Shown in pieces: positions 34,405 to 42,850 of a DNA stretch of 49,823 nucleotides. The stretch comes from Flavobacterium urumqiense. GTDB lineage: Bacteria > Bacteroidota > Bacteroidia > Flavobacteriales > Flavobacteriaceae. The first letter of the stretch is position 1, and each line of letters begins with the position of its first letter. Where the stretch lies: NCBI RefSeq assembly GCF_900108015.1, contig NZ_FNVP01000017.1, forward strand, positions 1-49,823, in the 5' to 3' direction. The notes under the pieces were generated by a model. That model did not search any database. It was not told where the DNA came from and saw nothing but the letters and a program-made list of their open reading frames with translations. A program made the translations under genes and the position numbers.

Positions 34405-35303
34405 TATTCGTTTATTAATTTAATAATTCTGTTGAAGTCTTCTTCGGAATGGAATGGAATAGTGATTTTTCCTCTACCATTTCCGGCTACTTTTACATCG
34501 ACTTTGGTACCAAAATAATTAGTGAAAGTGCTTTTGTGTGAATCAGCAATTTCAAACGATGCGACCTTAGGTTTACCTGCAGGTTTAGGTTTTAAACTTT
34601 CCTGGTAGTTTTTTACCAATGCCTCAGTATCACGGACCGAGAGATTTTGACTTACGATTTTTTGATAAATATCCGTTTGAATATCTTGGTCGTCAATATT
34701 GATTATTGCGCGACCGTGGCCCATGCTGATGAAACCATCACGAATTCCGGTTTGAATTATTGGGTCTAATTTTAAAAGTCTCAAATAGTTGGCAATCGTA
34801 GATCGTTTTTTACCTACTCGTTCGCTCATTTGTTCTTGAGTCAATTGAATTTCGTCAATCAAACGTTGGTACGAAAGTGCGATTTCTATCGGATCTAAAT
34901 CATGACGTTGAATATTTTCAACCAATGCCATAACCAATGACTCGTTATCATTTGCAATACGAATATAAGCAGGAACTGTTTTCAATCCCACAAGTGTAGA
35001 CGCACGAAGACGACGTTCACCTGATATTAATTGGTATTTATTGAAGTCTAATTTTCGAACAGTAATGGGCTGAATAACACCTAATTCCTTGATAGAAGTC
35101 GCTAATTCTCTCAATGATTCTTCATTGAAATTACTTCTCGGCTGAAACGGATTTATTTCTATTGCATCTATTTCAAGCTCAATAATATTTCCTACAACTT
35201 TATCGGCATTTTTATCGGCAACGGATTTTATATCGTTTTCCGGATCTTTCAATAACGCAGATAATCCTCTTCCTAAGACTTGTTTTTTTATTGCTTTTGC
35301 CAT
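34404..35303 (-). CDS. parB: Chromosome partitioning protein ParB
   Basis: CTP-dependent clamp that binds parS and spreads on DNA near the origin. Motifs are the N-terminal GRGLSALL, NPFQPRSNF, the CTPase motif GERRLRAS, ENIQRHDLDPIE and a helix-turn-helix (about 145-175, LTQEQMSERVGKKRSTIANYL), then a C-terminal dimerisation domain. Length 299 aa. Follows parA by 4 bases. I could not find a clear parS site in the window. Its role with ParA is origin segregation. Confidence 0.97.
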   Translation of the reverse strand: MAKAIKKQVLGRGLSALLKDPENDIKSVADKNADKVVGNIIELEIDAIEINPFQPRSNFNEESLRELATSIKELGVIQPITVRKLDFNKYQLISGERRLRASTLVGLKTVPAYIRIANDNESLVMALVENIQRHDLDPIEIALSYQRLIDEIQLTQEQMSERVGKKRSTIANYLRLLKLDPIIQTGIRDGFISMGHGRAIINIDDQDIQTDIYQKIVSQNLSVRDTEALVKNYQESLKPKPAGKPKVASFEIADSHKSTFTNYFGTKVDVKVAGNGRGKITIPFHSEEDFNRIIKLINE

Positions 35304-35307
35304 AAAA

Positions 35308-36075
35308 CTATTTACTGTTTTTCTTTATAACTTCTTGAGCAAGATGAAGGTAATTTGTAGCTCCCTTGCTGGTTGCATCATAGTTTATAATGCTTTCGCC
35401 AAAACTAGGTGCTTCGCTCAATTTTACATTTCTTTGAATAATCGTATCAAAAACCATATCGTTGAAGTGTTTTTGAACCTCTTCTACGACTTGATTAGAT
35501 AAACGCAATCTGGAGTCAAACATCGTTAATAACAATCCTTCAATATCTAAATCAGCATTATGGATTTTTTGGATACTTTTTATCGTATTCAGTAACTTTC
35601 CTAAACCTTCCAATGCAAAATATTCACATTGAATTGGGATGATTACGGAGTCAGCAGCTGTCAAAGCGTTTAGCGTTAACAATCCAAGTGATGGTGCGCA
35701 ATCTATAATGATAAAATCATAGTCATCTTTAACGCTTTCCAATGCTTTTTTCAGCATATATTCCCTGTTTTCTTTGTCGACCAATTCAATTTCGATGGCA
35801 ACAAGATCAATATGGGATGGGATAACGTCTACATTTGGAGCAGAACATTTTATGATGGCCTCTTTCGGGGTATGACTGTGTTCTAAAATTTGATAGGTTC
35901 CTATTTCAACGTTTTCTACATCAATACCTAAGCCAGAACTGGCATTTGCTTGAGGATCTGCATCTATTAGTAAAACTCTTTTTTCTAAAACACCTAATGA
36001 AGCAGCAAGATTTACAGACGTTGTAGTCTTTCCAACTCCACCTTTTTGATTAGCAATCGCAATGATTTTGCCCAT
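35308..36075 (-). CDS. parA: Chromosome partitioning ATPase ParA (Soj)
   Basis: Walker-type ATPase that forms nucleoid gradients for ParB-parS movement. The deviant Walker A KGGVGKTTT spans about residues 11-19, Walker A' is DADPQ at about 39-43, and Walker B is FIIIDCAPSLG. There is no N-terminal DNA-binding extension, so this is the chromosomal Soj type (255 aa), not a plasmid ParA. First gene of the parA-parB-DUF5683-dapB-lepB-wbqC order shared by many Bacteroidota. Confidence 0.97.
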   Translation of the reverse strand: MGKIIAIANQKGGVGKTTTSVNLAASLGVLEKRVLLIDADPQANASSGLGIDVENVEIGTYQILEHSHTPKEAIIKCSAPNVDVIPSHIDLVAIEIELVDKENREYMLKKALESVKDDYDFIIIDCAPSLGLLTLNALTAADSVIIPIQCEYFALEGLGKLLNTIKSIQKIHNADLDIEGLLLTMFDSRLRLSNQVVEEVQKHFNDMVFDTIIQRNVKLSEAPSFGESIINYDATSKGATNYLHLAQEVIKKNSK

Positions 36076-36494
36076 TTATTTTTCTAAATTTTGAACCGTA
36101 AAAATACAATTATTTATGGTTTCTAAAAATCTATTTTGTTAACATTTGTTAAAGCTTGATTCCTTGCTATTTGACCTATTTATCATTTTTTAAATTGAGG
36201 TCGTTTTTCGGAGCTGTTCCAACTGTTCGTCTCAATATCGATACTTGAGGACTTGAGCGATAAGTTTTTTTCTATTGCCATAAAAGTAGCTTCCTTTGGT
36301 CGCTCTTTACTGTCAGGAAAAAATTAGCTTTTAGTTCTGCGAAGCTTTCCTCTGCTATTTGGGCTAAAGAAGTTGAAGATTCGAGAGTAAGTGTCGGTGT
36401 AAATTTTATTGCTTGCGGTAACACTATTTTTTAAGTTTAAAACTTGATAATGCGCTCTTTTTCAAAAAAGCTACTAATCAATCATTTTTATGCA
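36076..36494. other. Gene-free stretch upstream of parA
   Basis: About 420 bases without a credible gene. Next to parA it holds a 14-base inverted repeat, TTAACA-TT-TGTTAA, at 36139-36152. A more mixed-composition block at about 36200-36410 (TCGGAGCTGTTCC, CTTTGGTCGCTCTTTACTGTC, CTGCGAAGCTTTCC) may be a degenerate copy of a Flavobacterium non-coding repeat. I see no canonical parS palindrome here and no small RNA that I can name. Confidence 0.35.
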
Positions 36495-36496
36495 TA

Positions 36497-36526
36497 AAAA
36501 AAGCCGAACATTTCTGTTCGGCTTTT
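36497..36526 (-). terminator. Terminator downstream of tRNA-Pro
   Basis: GCCGAACA (36503-36510) pairs with TGTTCGGC (36515-36522), flanked by A and T runs, so read from the minus strand it is a stem with a T-tract just after the tRNA 3' end. Confidence 0.85.
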
Positions 36527-36528
36527 AG

Positions 36529-36603
36529 TCGGGGTGGCAGGATTCGAACCTGCGGCCTCCTGCTCCCAAAGCAGGCGCGATAACCGAGCTACGCTACACC
36601 CCG
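36529..36603 (-). tRNA. tRNA-Pro (anticodon UGG)
   Basis: A full cloverleaf is readable on the minus strand: acceptor CGGGGTG pairs with CACCCCG, the anticodon stem CCTGC/GCAGG carries the loop TTTGGGA with anticodon TGG, and the T-arm has GCAGG-TTCGAAT-CCTGC. The discriminator base is A. The 3' CCA is not encoded (CT follows), so it must be added by the CCA-adding enzyme. A terminator follows directly. Confidence 0.97.
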
Positions 36604-36725
36604 TGACGCTAGTGCAAATATAAAACTAATTTTGAGACTAACAAGCGATATTCTCAAATAGGAGAATATTATTTCGGAATAGGTAAAAATGATGTTTTTT
36701 TAGCCGTATTTTTTTATTAAAAAAC

Positions 36726-36733
36726 TACATTTG
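36726..36733 (+). promoter_or_regulatory. -7 promoter box upstream of trxB
   Basis: TACATTTG matches TAnnTTTG and lies 29 bases before the trxB ATG. No clear -33 TTTG. Confidence 0.55.
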
Positions 36734-36762
36734 TAACTTCAAAAACGTAATAAAATTTTACC

Positions 36763-37710
36763 ATGTCTGATACAATCGAAAAAATTAAATGTCTTATTAT
36801 AGGTTCTGGACCAGCTGGTTATACTGCTGCTATTTATGCTGCAAGAGCAAATATGAATCCAGTTTTATATCAAGGAATACAGCCAGGAGGCCAGCTGACA
36901 ACAACTAACGAAGTAGAAAATTGGCCTGGAAATCCGGAAGGGATAACTGGTCCGGAAATGATGGTGGGGTTACAGGCACAAGCACAACGTTTTGGAACTG
37001 ATGTGCGTGATGGTTGGGCTACCAAAGTTGATTTTTCTGGGGATATTCATAAAGTATGGATCAATGGAACGAAAGAATTGCATTGCGAAACAGTAATTAT
37101 TTCTACAGGTGCATCGGCTAAATATTTGGGGATTCCATCAGAGCAACATTATTTGAAAATGGGTGGCGGAGTTTCGGCATGTGCAGTTTGTGATGGATTT
37201 TTCTATAGAAACCAAGAAGTTGTAATAGTTGGGGCAGGGGATTCTGCTTGTGAGGAAGCACATTATTTGTCAAAACTTTGTAAAAAAGTAACGATGTTAG
37301 TGCGTAGCGAAAAATTCAGGGCTTCAAAAATTATGGAAGAACGAGTTCGTAAAACAGAGAATATTACCATATTAATGAATCACGATACCGTTGAAGTTTT
37401 AGGAGATGAACAAGTAGTTACAGGTGTAAAAGCATTGAATAAAACAACGGGTGAAACTTTTGATATAGAAGCAACTGGTTTCTTTGTAGCTATTGGGCAC
37501 AAACCTAATACAGATATTTTTAATGAGTTTATCACATTGGATGAAACGGGATACATAGTTAATACGCCTGGAACTTCAAAAACGAATGTTACCGGTGTTT
37601 TTGTTGCCGGTGATGCCGCTGATCATGTGTATCGTCAAGCGATAACTGCTGCCGGAACAGGTTGTATGGCTGCACTGGATGCGGAAAGATATTTGGCTTC
37701 TAAAGAATAA
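36763..37710 (+). CDS. trxB: Thioredoxin-disulfide reductase
   Basis: Low-molecular-weight FAD/NADPH thioredoxin reductase, 315 residues. It has the FAD motif IIGSGPAGYTAAIYAARA, redox-active Cys140-Ala-Val-Cys143 (CAVCDG), the NADPH motif VVGAGDSACEEA (here VIVGAGDSACEEA), and the C-terminal GVFVAGDAADH. It reduces cytosolic thioredoxin; no thioredoxin gene is adjacent, the nearest thioredoxin-fold protein being the exported fusion at 21.6 kb. Own promoter and terminator. Confidence 0.97.
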   Translation: MSDTIEKIKCLIIGSGPAGYTAAIYAARANMNPVLYQGIQPGGQLTTTNEVENWPGNPEGITGPEMMVGLQAQAQRFGTDVRDGWATKVDFSGDIHKVWINGTKELHCETVIISTGASAKYLGIPSEQHYLKMGGGVSACAVCDGFFYRNQEVVIVGAGDSACEEAHYLSKLCKKVTMLVRSEKFRASKIMEERVRKTENITILMNHDTVEVLGDEQVVTGVKALNKTTGETFDIEATGFFVAIGHKPNTDIFNEFITLDETGYIVNTPGTSKTNVTGVFVAGDAADHVYRQAITAAGTGCMAALDAERYLASKE

Positions 37711-37738
37711 AGGAATTAGAAATTTTTTAATAAAAAAA

Positions 37739-37767
37739 GCCCCGATTTGTAAAAATCAGGGCTTTTT
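37739..37767. terminator. Terminator between trxB and a DUF2807 gene
   Basis: GCCCCGATTT (37739-37748) pairs with AAATCAGGGC (37753-37762, one G-U pair) and is followed by a T5 tract. An A-run precedes it, so it can serve both convergent genes. Confidence 0.85.
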
Positions 37768-37839
37768 CTTTAGGAATATTTTGGGAAATTAATTAGGTCG
37801 AATTTTTCACCCTTTCCTTAGGAGGGAGGAGAGGATTTC

Positions 37840-38673
37840 TTATTTCATTTTTTTGAACAATTTTGCTTCATCACTAAATTGTCGCATTTCGATTTTTGGA
37901 GACCCAAAAAGATGGATTTCAGATTTGTCGGCTGCATCAATAATGACGTTTGTATCTACAAAAAGGCTGCAATTAGAATAACTTTCCGTAATTACATTTG
38001 CATTTTTTACATTGAGTTTATTTCCTGTTAAAGTCGAATTGTTATCCAATCGAAGTATTGCGTTAGTTACATTGCCTTCTAGGGTTGCATTTGATTTTTG
38101 GTACAAATCAATTGTCAAATCAATAGTGGAAATTAAAGATTTTAATGCTGCATTTTTACTCAATTGTATAATTGTATTTTCTGATTTTAGATTGAGTTCT
38201 GTTTTCGATTTGTCATCTGCCTGTAAAATGAATTTCTTAGTATTGACATTCAAAAAAAGCTTAGAATAATCGAAGGTTTTAAAGGTAATTTCATCCAATT
38301 GGATTTCTTCAATTGCATTTATAGTTGCTTCATTTTTTGAAGTTACCAGATTTAAATCGCTATTGTAGGTTACTCTTACAATTAATTTTTTATAATTTAC
38401 GGCTTCTTTTGTTGTATAAATGCGGAGTGTATTGTCTTTTAAATCAAAAGAAATAATATTATGAAGATTTTCATCAGCTTCAATTTTTATATTATTTTTT
38501 TCTCCACGCTCTAAGTTTACTTCAATATTATCTTCCACTTCCAGTGCTTGAAAATTACCAACTTCCTTATTTTCGATAGTTACAATTCTTGAACCTTTTA
38601 GTTTATCTTTTTTCTGTGCTAAAGTTAGAGTCGTCGATAATACGATTAGGAATATAGCGATGTGGTTTTTCAT
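37840..38673 (-). CDS. DUF2807 (head GIN domain) exported protein
   Basis: A 277-residue protein with a signal peptide (1-19, ending LAQ) and a DUF2807/GIN putative auto-transporter adhesin-type head domain: the motif GNFQALEVEDNIEVNLERGEKN is followed by a right-handed beta-solenoid-like stretch of short strands. Function unknown; GIN proteins often co-occur with PspC and PadR genes, as here. A terminator then a -7 box separate it from the upstream DUF2807 lipoprotein gene, so it can be expressed on its own. Confidence 0.85.
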   Translation of the reverse strand: MKNHIAIFLIVLSTTLTLAQKKDKLKGSRIVTIENKEVGNFQALEVEDNIEVNLERGEKNNIKIEADENLHNIISFDLKDNTLRIYTTKEAVNYKKLIVRVTYNSDLNLVTSKNEATINAIEEIQLDEITFKTFDYSKLFLNVNTKKFILQADDKSKTELNLKSENTIIQLSKNAALKSLISTIDLTIDLYQKSNATLEGNVTNAILRLDNNSTLTGNKLNVKNANVITESYSNCSLFVDTNVIIDAADKSEIHLFGSPKIEMRQFSDEAKLFKKMK

Positions 38674-38697
38674 TTGAATTTTTTGATTAGTGTTTTA

Positions 38698-38705
38698 CAA
38701 ATATA
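38698..38705 (-). promoter_or_regulatory. -7 promoter box upstream of the second DUF2807 gene
   Basis: The minus strand reads TATATTTG, a full TAnnTTTG match, 24 bases before the ATG and immediately after the upstream terminator. Confidence 0.55.
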
Positions 38706-38735
38706 AAAAAATCATCCACTTTCGATGAATGATTT
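38706..38735 (-). terminator. Terminator after the DUF2807 lipoprotein gene
   Basis: AAATCATCC (38709-38717) pairs with GAATGATTT (38727-38735, one G-U pair) around a 9-nt loop. In the minus-strand direction a T-tract follows. Confidence 0.65.
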
Positions 38736-38761
38736 TGTTTGTTTTTGTTCGAAAGTAACGC

Positions 38762-39502
38762 TTATATTTTATTAATGCTGCTTCCTGAACTTTCTTCTTT
38801 TTTAATTTTTTTTGGAACACTATCATAATTAATGTCTGAACCGCTAGAAGCTTTTGCATTCAAACTTACTAAGGGATGAACCGTAATAGAGCTTCCGCTG
38901 GAGGAGTTGGCAGTAATATCATTTGCCAATAAACCTTTTGCATCTATTTCGCTTCCGCTTGAAGATGATGTTTCCAGTTTTAATGCTTTTCCGCTAATCG
39001 TAATTGTGCTGCCGCTACTTGTTTCGCAAACAACAGAATCGGCTTCTAAATTTACATTTATGGAACCTGCGCTCGAGGCTTCCAGGCTAATGTTTTCTCC
39101 TTTAAGTGTGTTTATACTTTTAATGGTTGAACTGCTGGAGGCTTCCAGTTTATCAATAAAAGGCATTTTAACAGTTACTTTTTTTGATTTTATATTGATA
39201 AAAGAATTATAGTCACAAGAGATTATAAGTACACCGTTTTCTACTTTGGTAGTTATTTCTTTTTGCAAATTGTCATCGGCTTCAACTGTAATTTCCGTTT
39301 TGTCAGATTGTTCAATGACAAGATCAATGGCATTGCTGACTTCTACACTTTTGAAATCGCCCATTACAATTCTCTTTTCGGTTGTAACATGACCTTTTCC
39401 TCTTATTGATTTCATGTTTGCTGAAAAGTTGCAGGAGGCAAATAGTAAGGCCGTAAGGGTTACAATAATAAATTTGGCGATCATTGTGATGATTTTTATC
39501 AT
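38762..39502 (-). CDS. DUF2807 (head GIN domain) lipoprotein with SSSGS-type repeats
   Basis: A 246-residue exported protein. The lipobox LLFASC marks a probable lipoprotein. A GIN domain (GDFKSVEVSNAIDLVIEQ) passes into a periodic region of about 20-residue rungs rich in Ser and Gly (EASSSSTIKS, EASSAGSINV, ETSSGSTITI, ETSSSSGSEI, NSSSGSSITV, KASSGSDINY, EESSGSSINK), which looks like a parallel beta-helix with a serine ladder. The start at 39502 puts it 2 bases from the PspC gene stop; an ATG at 39484 is an alternative. Envelope function unknown. Confidence 0.87.
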   Translation of the reverse strand: MIKIITMIAKFIIVTLTALLFASCNFSANMKSIRGKGHVTTEKRIVMGDFKSVEVSNAIDLVIEQSDKTEITVEADDNLQKEITTKVENGVLIISCDYNSFINIKSKKVTVKMPFIDKLEASSSSTIKSINTLKGENISLEASSAGSINVNLEADSVVCETSSGSTITISGKALKLETSSSSGSEIDAKGLLANDITANSSSGSSITVHPLVSLNAKASSGSDINYDSVPKKIKKEESSGSSINKI

Positions 39503-39504
39503 GG

Positions 39505-41235
39505 CTATTTGGTTTTAATGATAATACCGTCTTTGTTTATTTTTAATTCTTTAAAATCTTTTTTTGAATTACTGATAGTATCTCCTTTTACAGTAACACC
39601 ATCTTCATTAATTATAACTGACGTTTGTGTACTATCATTTTCTGTATCGACATCATCAAATTCATTTTCATCGGCAGGACAATTCAAACATTTTACTTTT
39701 GAACCTCCTACTTTGTAAACATAATTATCAGAACTATCATGTAAATTGAAGAATGAACTATCAGACCTGTCATAATCCTGAACAGAAGAATCTGGTTTTA
39801 ACAAAGTTCCCTCAGGTAAATATAAGAAAATTTCCACTTCCTGATCACGGAATTTATTCTTTACTTCAGTCAATAAATAATTGTCTAAAATTAAATGATT
39901 TCCTTCAATTCTAATTGCATATTTTATTTTTTCGGCTCTTAGTTTAGCAGCTTGGAATGATTTTCCTCTTGCCATTTTTTCAATCTGAATGAATGGTAAT
40001 TTCTCATCCGTATGTAAAATTTGCAATCTTACATTGTTTGAATAAATTAATTCAGTATTTGCAGAGTCTTGTACAAACTTGAAGGTTTCCCTGTCATCAA
40101 TGTCCTTAGTGTAATAATCATTGTACCTGAATTTCACAAACAAGGTATCATTTGGCATCAAATTAATAGTTTCTTTTTTTACTGTTTTTCCCTCGAATGC
40201 TACTTCTGATGCTTGTTTTATTCCAATTGAAATTAGAATGGCAATGGCGATTATCCAAAGTGCCAATAACGTGTATTTTGCAATATTTCCTATTGACTTC
40301 ATAGCCGGAGACAGTAATTTGAAACCTAAAAGCGTCAAGAAAAAGAATGGAATTCCAACAGCAAAGAACATCAATAGTCCAAAAGACCATATTGGATAAT
40401 CCGTAAAATTCCCCGCTTCAATAAAACTTCTCCAAGGCACATCAATAAAGTTTGAAGAACCTAAAGTAAAAACGGCTATCAATAAAGAAAATAAAGTGGC
40501 GATTCCTGTAATGATTAAAATTATCCCTAAAAATTTCGCAAAAATTTTGAAAACAGTCATTATAAAGTCGCCTAGAGAACTTCCTATTTTATTGGCCCCC
40601 GTTTTTATTTGATTGCCATATTTGTCATAATCTGCATTTTTTATCTTGTCAGAAACATTTTCAAATTCTTCACGCACTTTTTTTTCAATGTTGGAAATCG
40701 TAACAGGTTCTCCCGTCATTTCCAGTTTCTCTGTAGTAGTGAGAGCTTCTGGAGTAGCAATCCAAAGAATGATATACGCCAGGATTCCAGTTCCAAATCC
40801 AGCAAAAACTAATAAAATAAGAACGATTCTGATCCAAACGGAGTCAATCCCAAAATAATGTCCCAGTCCTGAAGCAACTCCGCCAATCATCCCTTTTTCT
40901 CTATCACGGTATAATTTTTTTGTAGCTGTGGTTGCGGAGCTGTTATAGGTTTTTGTTTCTTTCAATTCATCTTCAATAATGTAATCTTCCGGTTGACCCA
41001 TCACAGCAATAACTTCGTCTACATCTTTTAAACCAATTACATGTTTATCGCTTTTTTGTTTTTCGTTCAATAATTCCGAAACACGCATTTCTATATCTTT
41101 GATGATTTCATCGTGCCCGGATGAATTAGATAAAGAACGTTTTATAGCATCAAAATAACGCGTCATTTTTAGGTATGCATCTTCATCAATATGAAAGAAC
41201 ATTCCGCCTAAGTTAATATTTACAGTCTTGTTCAT
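39505..41235 (-). CDS. PspC domain-containing membrane protein
   Basis: A 576-residue protein. An N-terminal cytoplasmic segment (1-100, NINLGGMFFHIDEDAY; HDEIIKDIEMRVSELL) precedes a PspC domain (about 107-162, KLYRDREKGMIGGVASGLGHYFGID), then several transmembrane helices (about 225-345) and a C-terminal exposed part with acidic stretches. PspC proteins sense or counter envelope stress. It is flanked by a PadR regulator gene (5 bases upstream) and the DUF2807 lipoprotein gene (2 bases downstream), a common Bacteroidota arrangement. Confidence 0.9.
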   Translation of the reverse strand: MNKTVNINLGGMFFHIDEDAYLKMTRYFDAIKRSLSNSSGHDEIIKDIEMRVSELLNEKQKSDKHVIGLKDVDEVIAVMGQPEDYIIEDELKETKTYNSSATTATKKLYRDREKGMIGGVASGLGHYFGIDSVWIRIVLILLVFAGFGTGILAYIILWIATPEALTTTEKLEMTGEPVTISNIEKKVREEFENVSDKIKNADYDKYGNQIKTGANKIGSSLGDFIMTVFKIFAKFLGIILIITGIATLFSLLIAVFTLGSSNFIDVPWRSFIEAGNFTDYPIWSFGLLMFFAVGIPFFFLTLLGFKLLSPAMKSIGNIAKYTLLALWIIAIAILISIGIKQASEVAFEGKTVKKETINLMPNDTLFVKFRYNDYYTKDIDDRETFKFVQDSANTELIYSNNVRLQILHTDEKLPFIQIEKMARGKSFQAAKLRAEKIKYAIRIEGNHLILDNYLLTEVKNKFRDQEVEIFLYLPEGTLLKPDSSVQDYDRSDSSFFNLHDSSDNYVYKVGGSKVKCLNCPADENEFDDVDTENDSTQTSVIINEDGVTVKGDTISNSKKDFKELKINKDGIIIKTK

Positions 41236-41240
41236 GGCTA

Positions 41241-41570
41241 TTATTTTTGGTTTGTGATTAGATTTACAGCATCTGACAATTCAGTCCAAGTGCCATTAAG
41301 TTCGTTTAAGAATGTTTGTCCTATTTCGGTTAGACCATAGTATTTTCTTGGTGGTCCAGAGGTTGATTCTTCCCAACGGTAGTTTAGTAATCCGTCATTT
41401 TTTAATCGGGTAAGCAGCGGATAAATCGTTCCCTCCACGACTAATAATTTTGCGTTTTTCAAAGTGTCTAATATTTCCGATGTGTAGGCATCTTTTTCTT
41501 TCAGTACAGATAAGATGCAAAACTCGAGAACACCTTTACGCATCTGGGCTTTTGTGTTTTCAATGTTCAT
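41241..41570 (-). CDS. PadR family transcriptional regulator
   Basis: A 109-residue winged-helix repressor. The PadR domain spans about 10-85 with MRKGVLEFCILSVLKEKDAY, the recognition region VVEGTIYPLLTRLKNDGLL and the wing SGPPRKYYGLTEIG. First gene of the PadR-PspC-DUF2807 operon, so it probably autoregulates it. The inducer is unknown. Confidence 0.93.
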   Translation of the reverse strand: MNIENTKAQMRKGVLEFCILSVLKEKDAYTSEILDTLKNAKLLVVEGTIYPLLTRLKNDGLLNYRWEESTSGPPRKYYGLTEIGQTFLNELNGTWTELSDAVNLITNQK

Positions 41571-41644
41571 AATTCGTTTTTTTTGATTTTTTTGTTAATT
41601 AAACTATTCATTTTTTGATTGATGATTGATTGCTTCTGTCTGGT

Positions 41645-42100
41645 TTATTTTATAAAAGGTATTGTCAATGGATATTGGTATTTTTCTCCATTTGATGTTT
41701 TGATAGCAGCATAAATAATTAAGAAAAATTCAGCGACTTTCAAGAGACCAAAAATAAGAACGGCAACTAGGCCAACTGTAATTATTCCTATGTTATTTTC
41801 GAAATTGAAATGAGTAAAAACAAAATCGTGATGATTCGTCAGTGAATTAAAAGAAATGTTATTGAATACAGTAAAGATAAAAATGGGAACTGCAATCATA
41901 ATTAAAGTCAAAGAATATAACAATAAACTCAGTTGAAAATTAAGTACTTGTTTGCCATGAAAGTCTACAAACTCAGATTTATCTTTTTTTGACGACCAAA
42001 TTAATATTGGAAAAATATAATTTCCAAAAGGTATGAAATATTGAGTCAGTGCACTTAAGTGTGTAAATGTTGCCGTGTTTTTGACGCTGGTTGTTTCCAT
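41645..42100 (-). CDS. DUF4870 domain-containing membrane protein
   Basis: A 151-residue protein with three or four transmembrane helices. The DUF4870 signature is visible as LTQYFIPFGNYIFPILIWSSKKDKSEFVDFHGKQVLNFQLS. Function unknown. Located upstream of the PadR operon on the same strand with a 74-base gap, so it could be co-transcribed or share control. A TATATTTG box lies about 100 bases upstream of the ATG. Confidence 0.86.
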   Translation of the reverse strand: METTSVKNTATFTHLSALTQYFIPFGNYIFPILIWSSKKDKSEFVDFHGKQVLNFQLSLLLYSLTLIMIAVPIFIFTVFNNISFNSLTNHHDFVFTHFNFENNIGIITVGLVAVLIFGLLKVAEFFLIIYAAIKTSNGEKYQYPLTIPFIK

Positions 42101-42202
42101 TTTTTTGATTTTTGATTGTTTTGTCAGTTCGCCTTTTAGGCCAATGTGATAATTAAAAATCCGAGATTCTCAAATTTTTAGGTAACCTAGTAATTTCTTA
42201 TA

Positions 42203-42210
42203 CAAATATA
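42203..42210 (-). promoter_or_regulatory. -7 promoter box upstream of the DUF4870 gene
   Basis: The minus strand reads TATATTTG, matching TAnnTTTG, 103 bases before the DUF4870 ATG. This implies a leader of roughly 95 bases. The leader contains a small GCCT/AGGC hairpin. Confidence 0.4.
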
Positions 42211-42326
42211 TGGCTAAAAGAAAGTATCTTGTATCGCATAGTACCAAATATTAACAAAATATTAACAAAAATATTTTATATGTATGCATAGTATTTTTTT
42301 GTACATTAGCAAAAAAACCACTACAA

Positions 42327-42779
42327 ATGAGACTTACAGCTTCTAAACTCAATAAATTTTTATTATTTAAATTACCATCGGCATTTATATGCGGAGTCCG
42401 TGTGAAGGAAATAGACGAAAATAAATGCGTAGTGTCAGTAAAACACCGCTGGATTAACCAAAATCCGTTTAATTCGATGTATTTTGCGGTGCAAGCCATG
42501 GCTGCAGAGTTATCCACAGGTGCTTTGGTGATATTTCAGATTCGAAAAAGCGGTAAAAAAATATCTATGTTAGTGGCTAATAATAAAGGAAATTTCACGA
42601 AGAAAGCAACGGGAAGAATCACTTTTACCTGTAATGATGGTCATTTAATTGAAGAAGCGATACAAAATACAATCGCTACCGGAGAAGGGCAAACCTTCTG
42701 GATGAAATCTATTGGCACAGATGAAAAAGGAATCCAAGTTTCTGAAATGGATTTTGAATGGAGCGTAAGAGTTAAATAA
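42327..42779 (+). CDS. DUF4442 hotdog-fold protein (PaaI/thioesterase-like)
   Basis: A 150-residue protein of the hotdog fold. It includes LPSAFICGVRVKEIDENKCVVSVKHRWINQNPFNSMYFAVQAMAAELSTG, which matches the DUF4442 layout (conserved N-P-F-x-S-x-Y-F segment and the following helix). Thioesterases of this group act on acyl-CoA, but no substrate can be given. Divergent from the DUF4870 gene. A near -7 box TACATTAG lies at 42302-42309. It ends in a bidirectional terminator shared with the Cys-rich peptide gene. Confidence 0.82.
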   Translation: MRLTASKLNKFLLFKLPSAFICGVRVKEIDENKCVVSVKHRWINQNPFNSMYFAVQAMAAELSTGALVIFQIRKSGKKISMLVANNKGNFTKKATGRITFTCNDGHLIEEAIQNTIATGEGQTFWMKSIGTDEKGIQVSEMDFEWSVRVK

Positions 42780-42810
42780 AAAATTGGGTTACACCATATC
42801 GATAATAAAA

Positions 42811-42836
42811 AAACGCCTCTACATTTAGAGGCGTTT
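42811..42836. terminator. Bidirectional terminator between the DUF4442 and Cys-rich genes
   Basis: AAACGCCTCT (42811-42820) pairs with AGAGGCGTTT (42827-42836) over a 6-nt loop, with A-run and T-rich flanks, between convergent genes. Confidence 0.85.
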
Positions 42837-42850
42837 CATTTTTAAGTACG

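Noticed and set aside
36076..36494. parS site next to parA
   Set aside because: I found no close match to the TGTTTCACGTGAAACA-like consensus. Only the unrelated TTAACA-TT-TGTTAA repeat is present.
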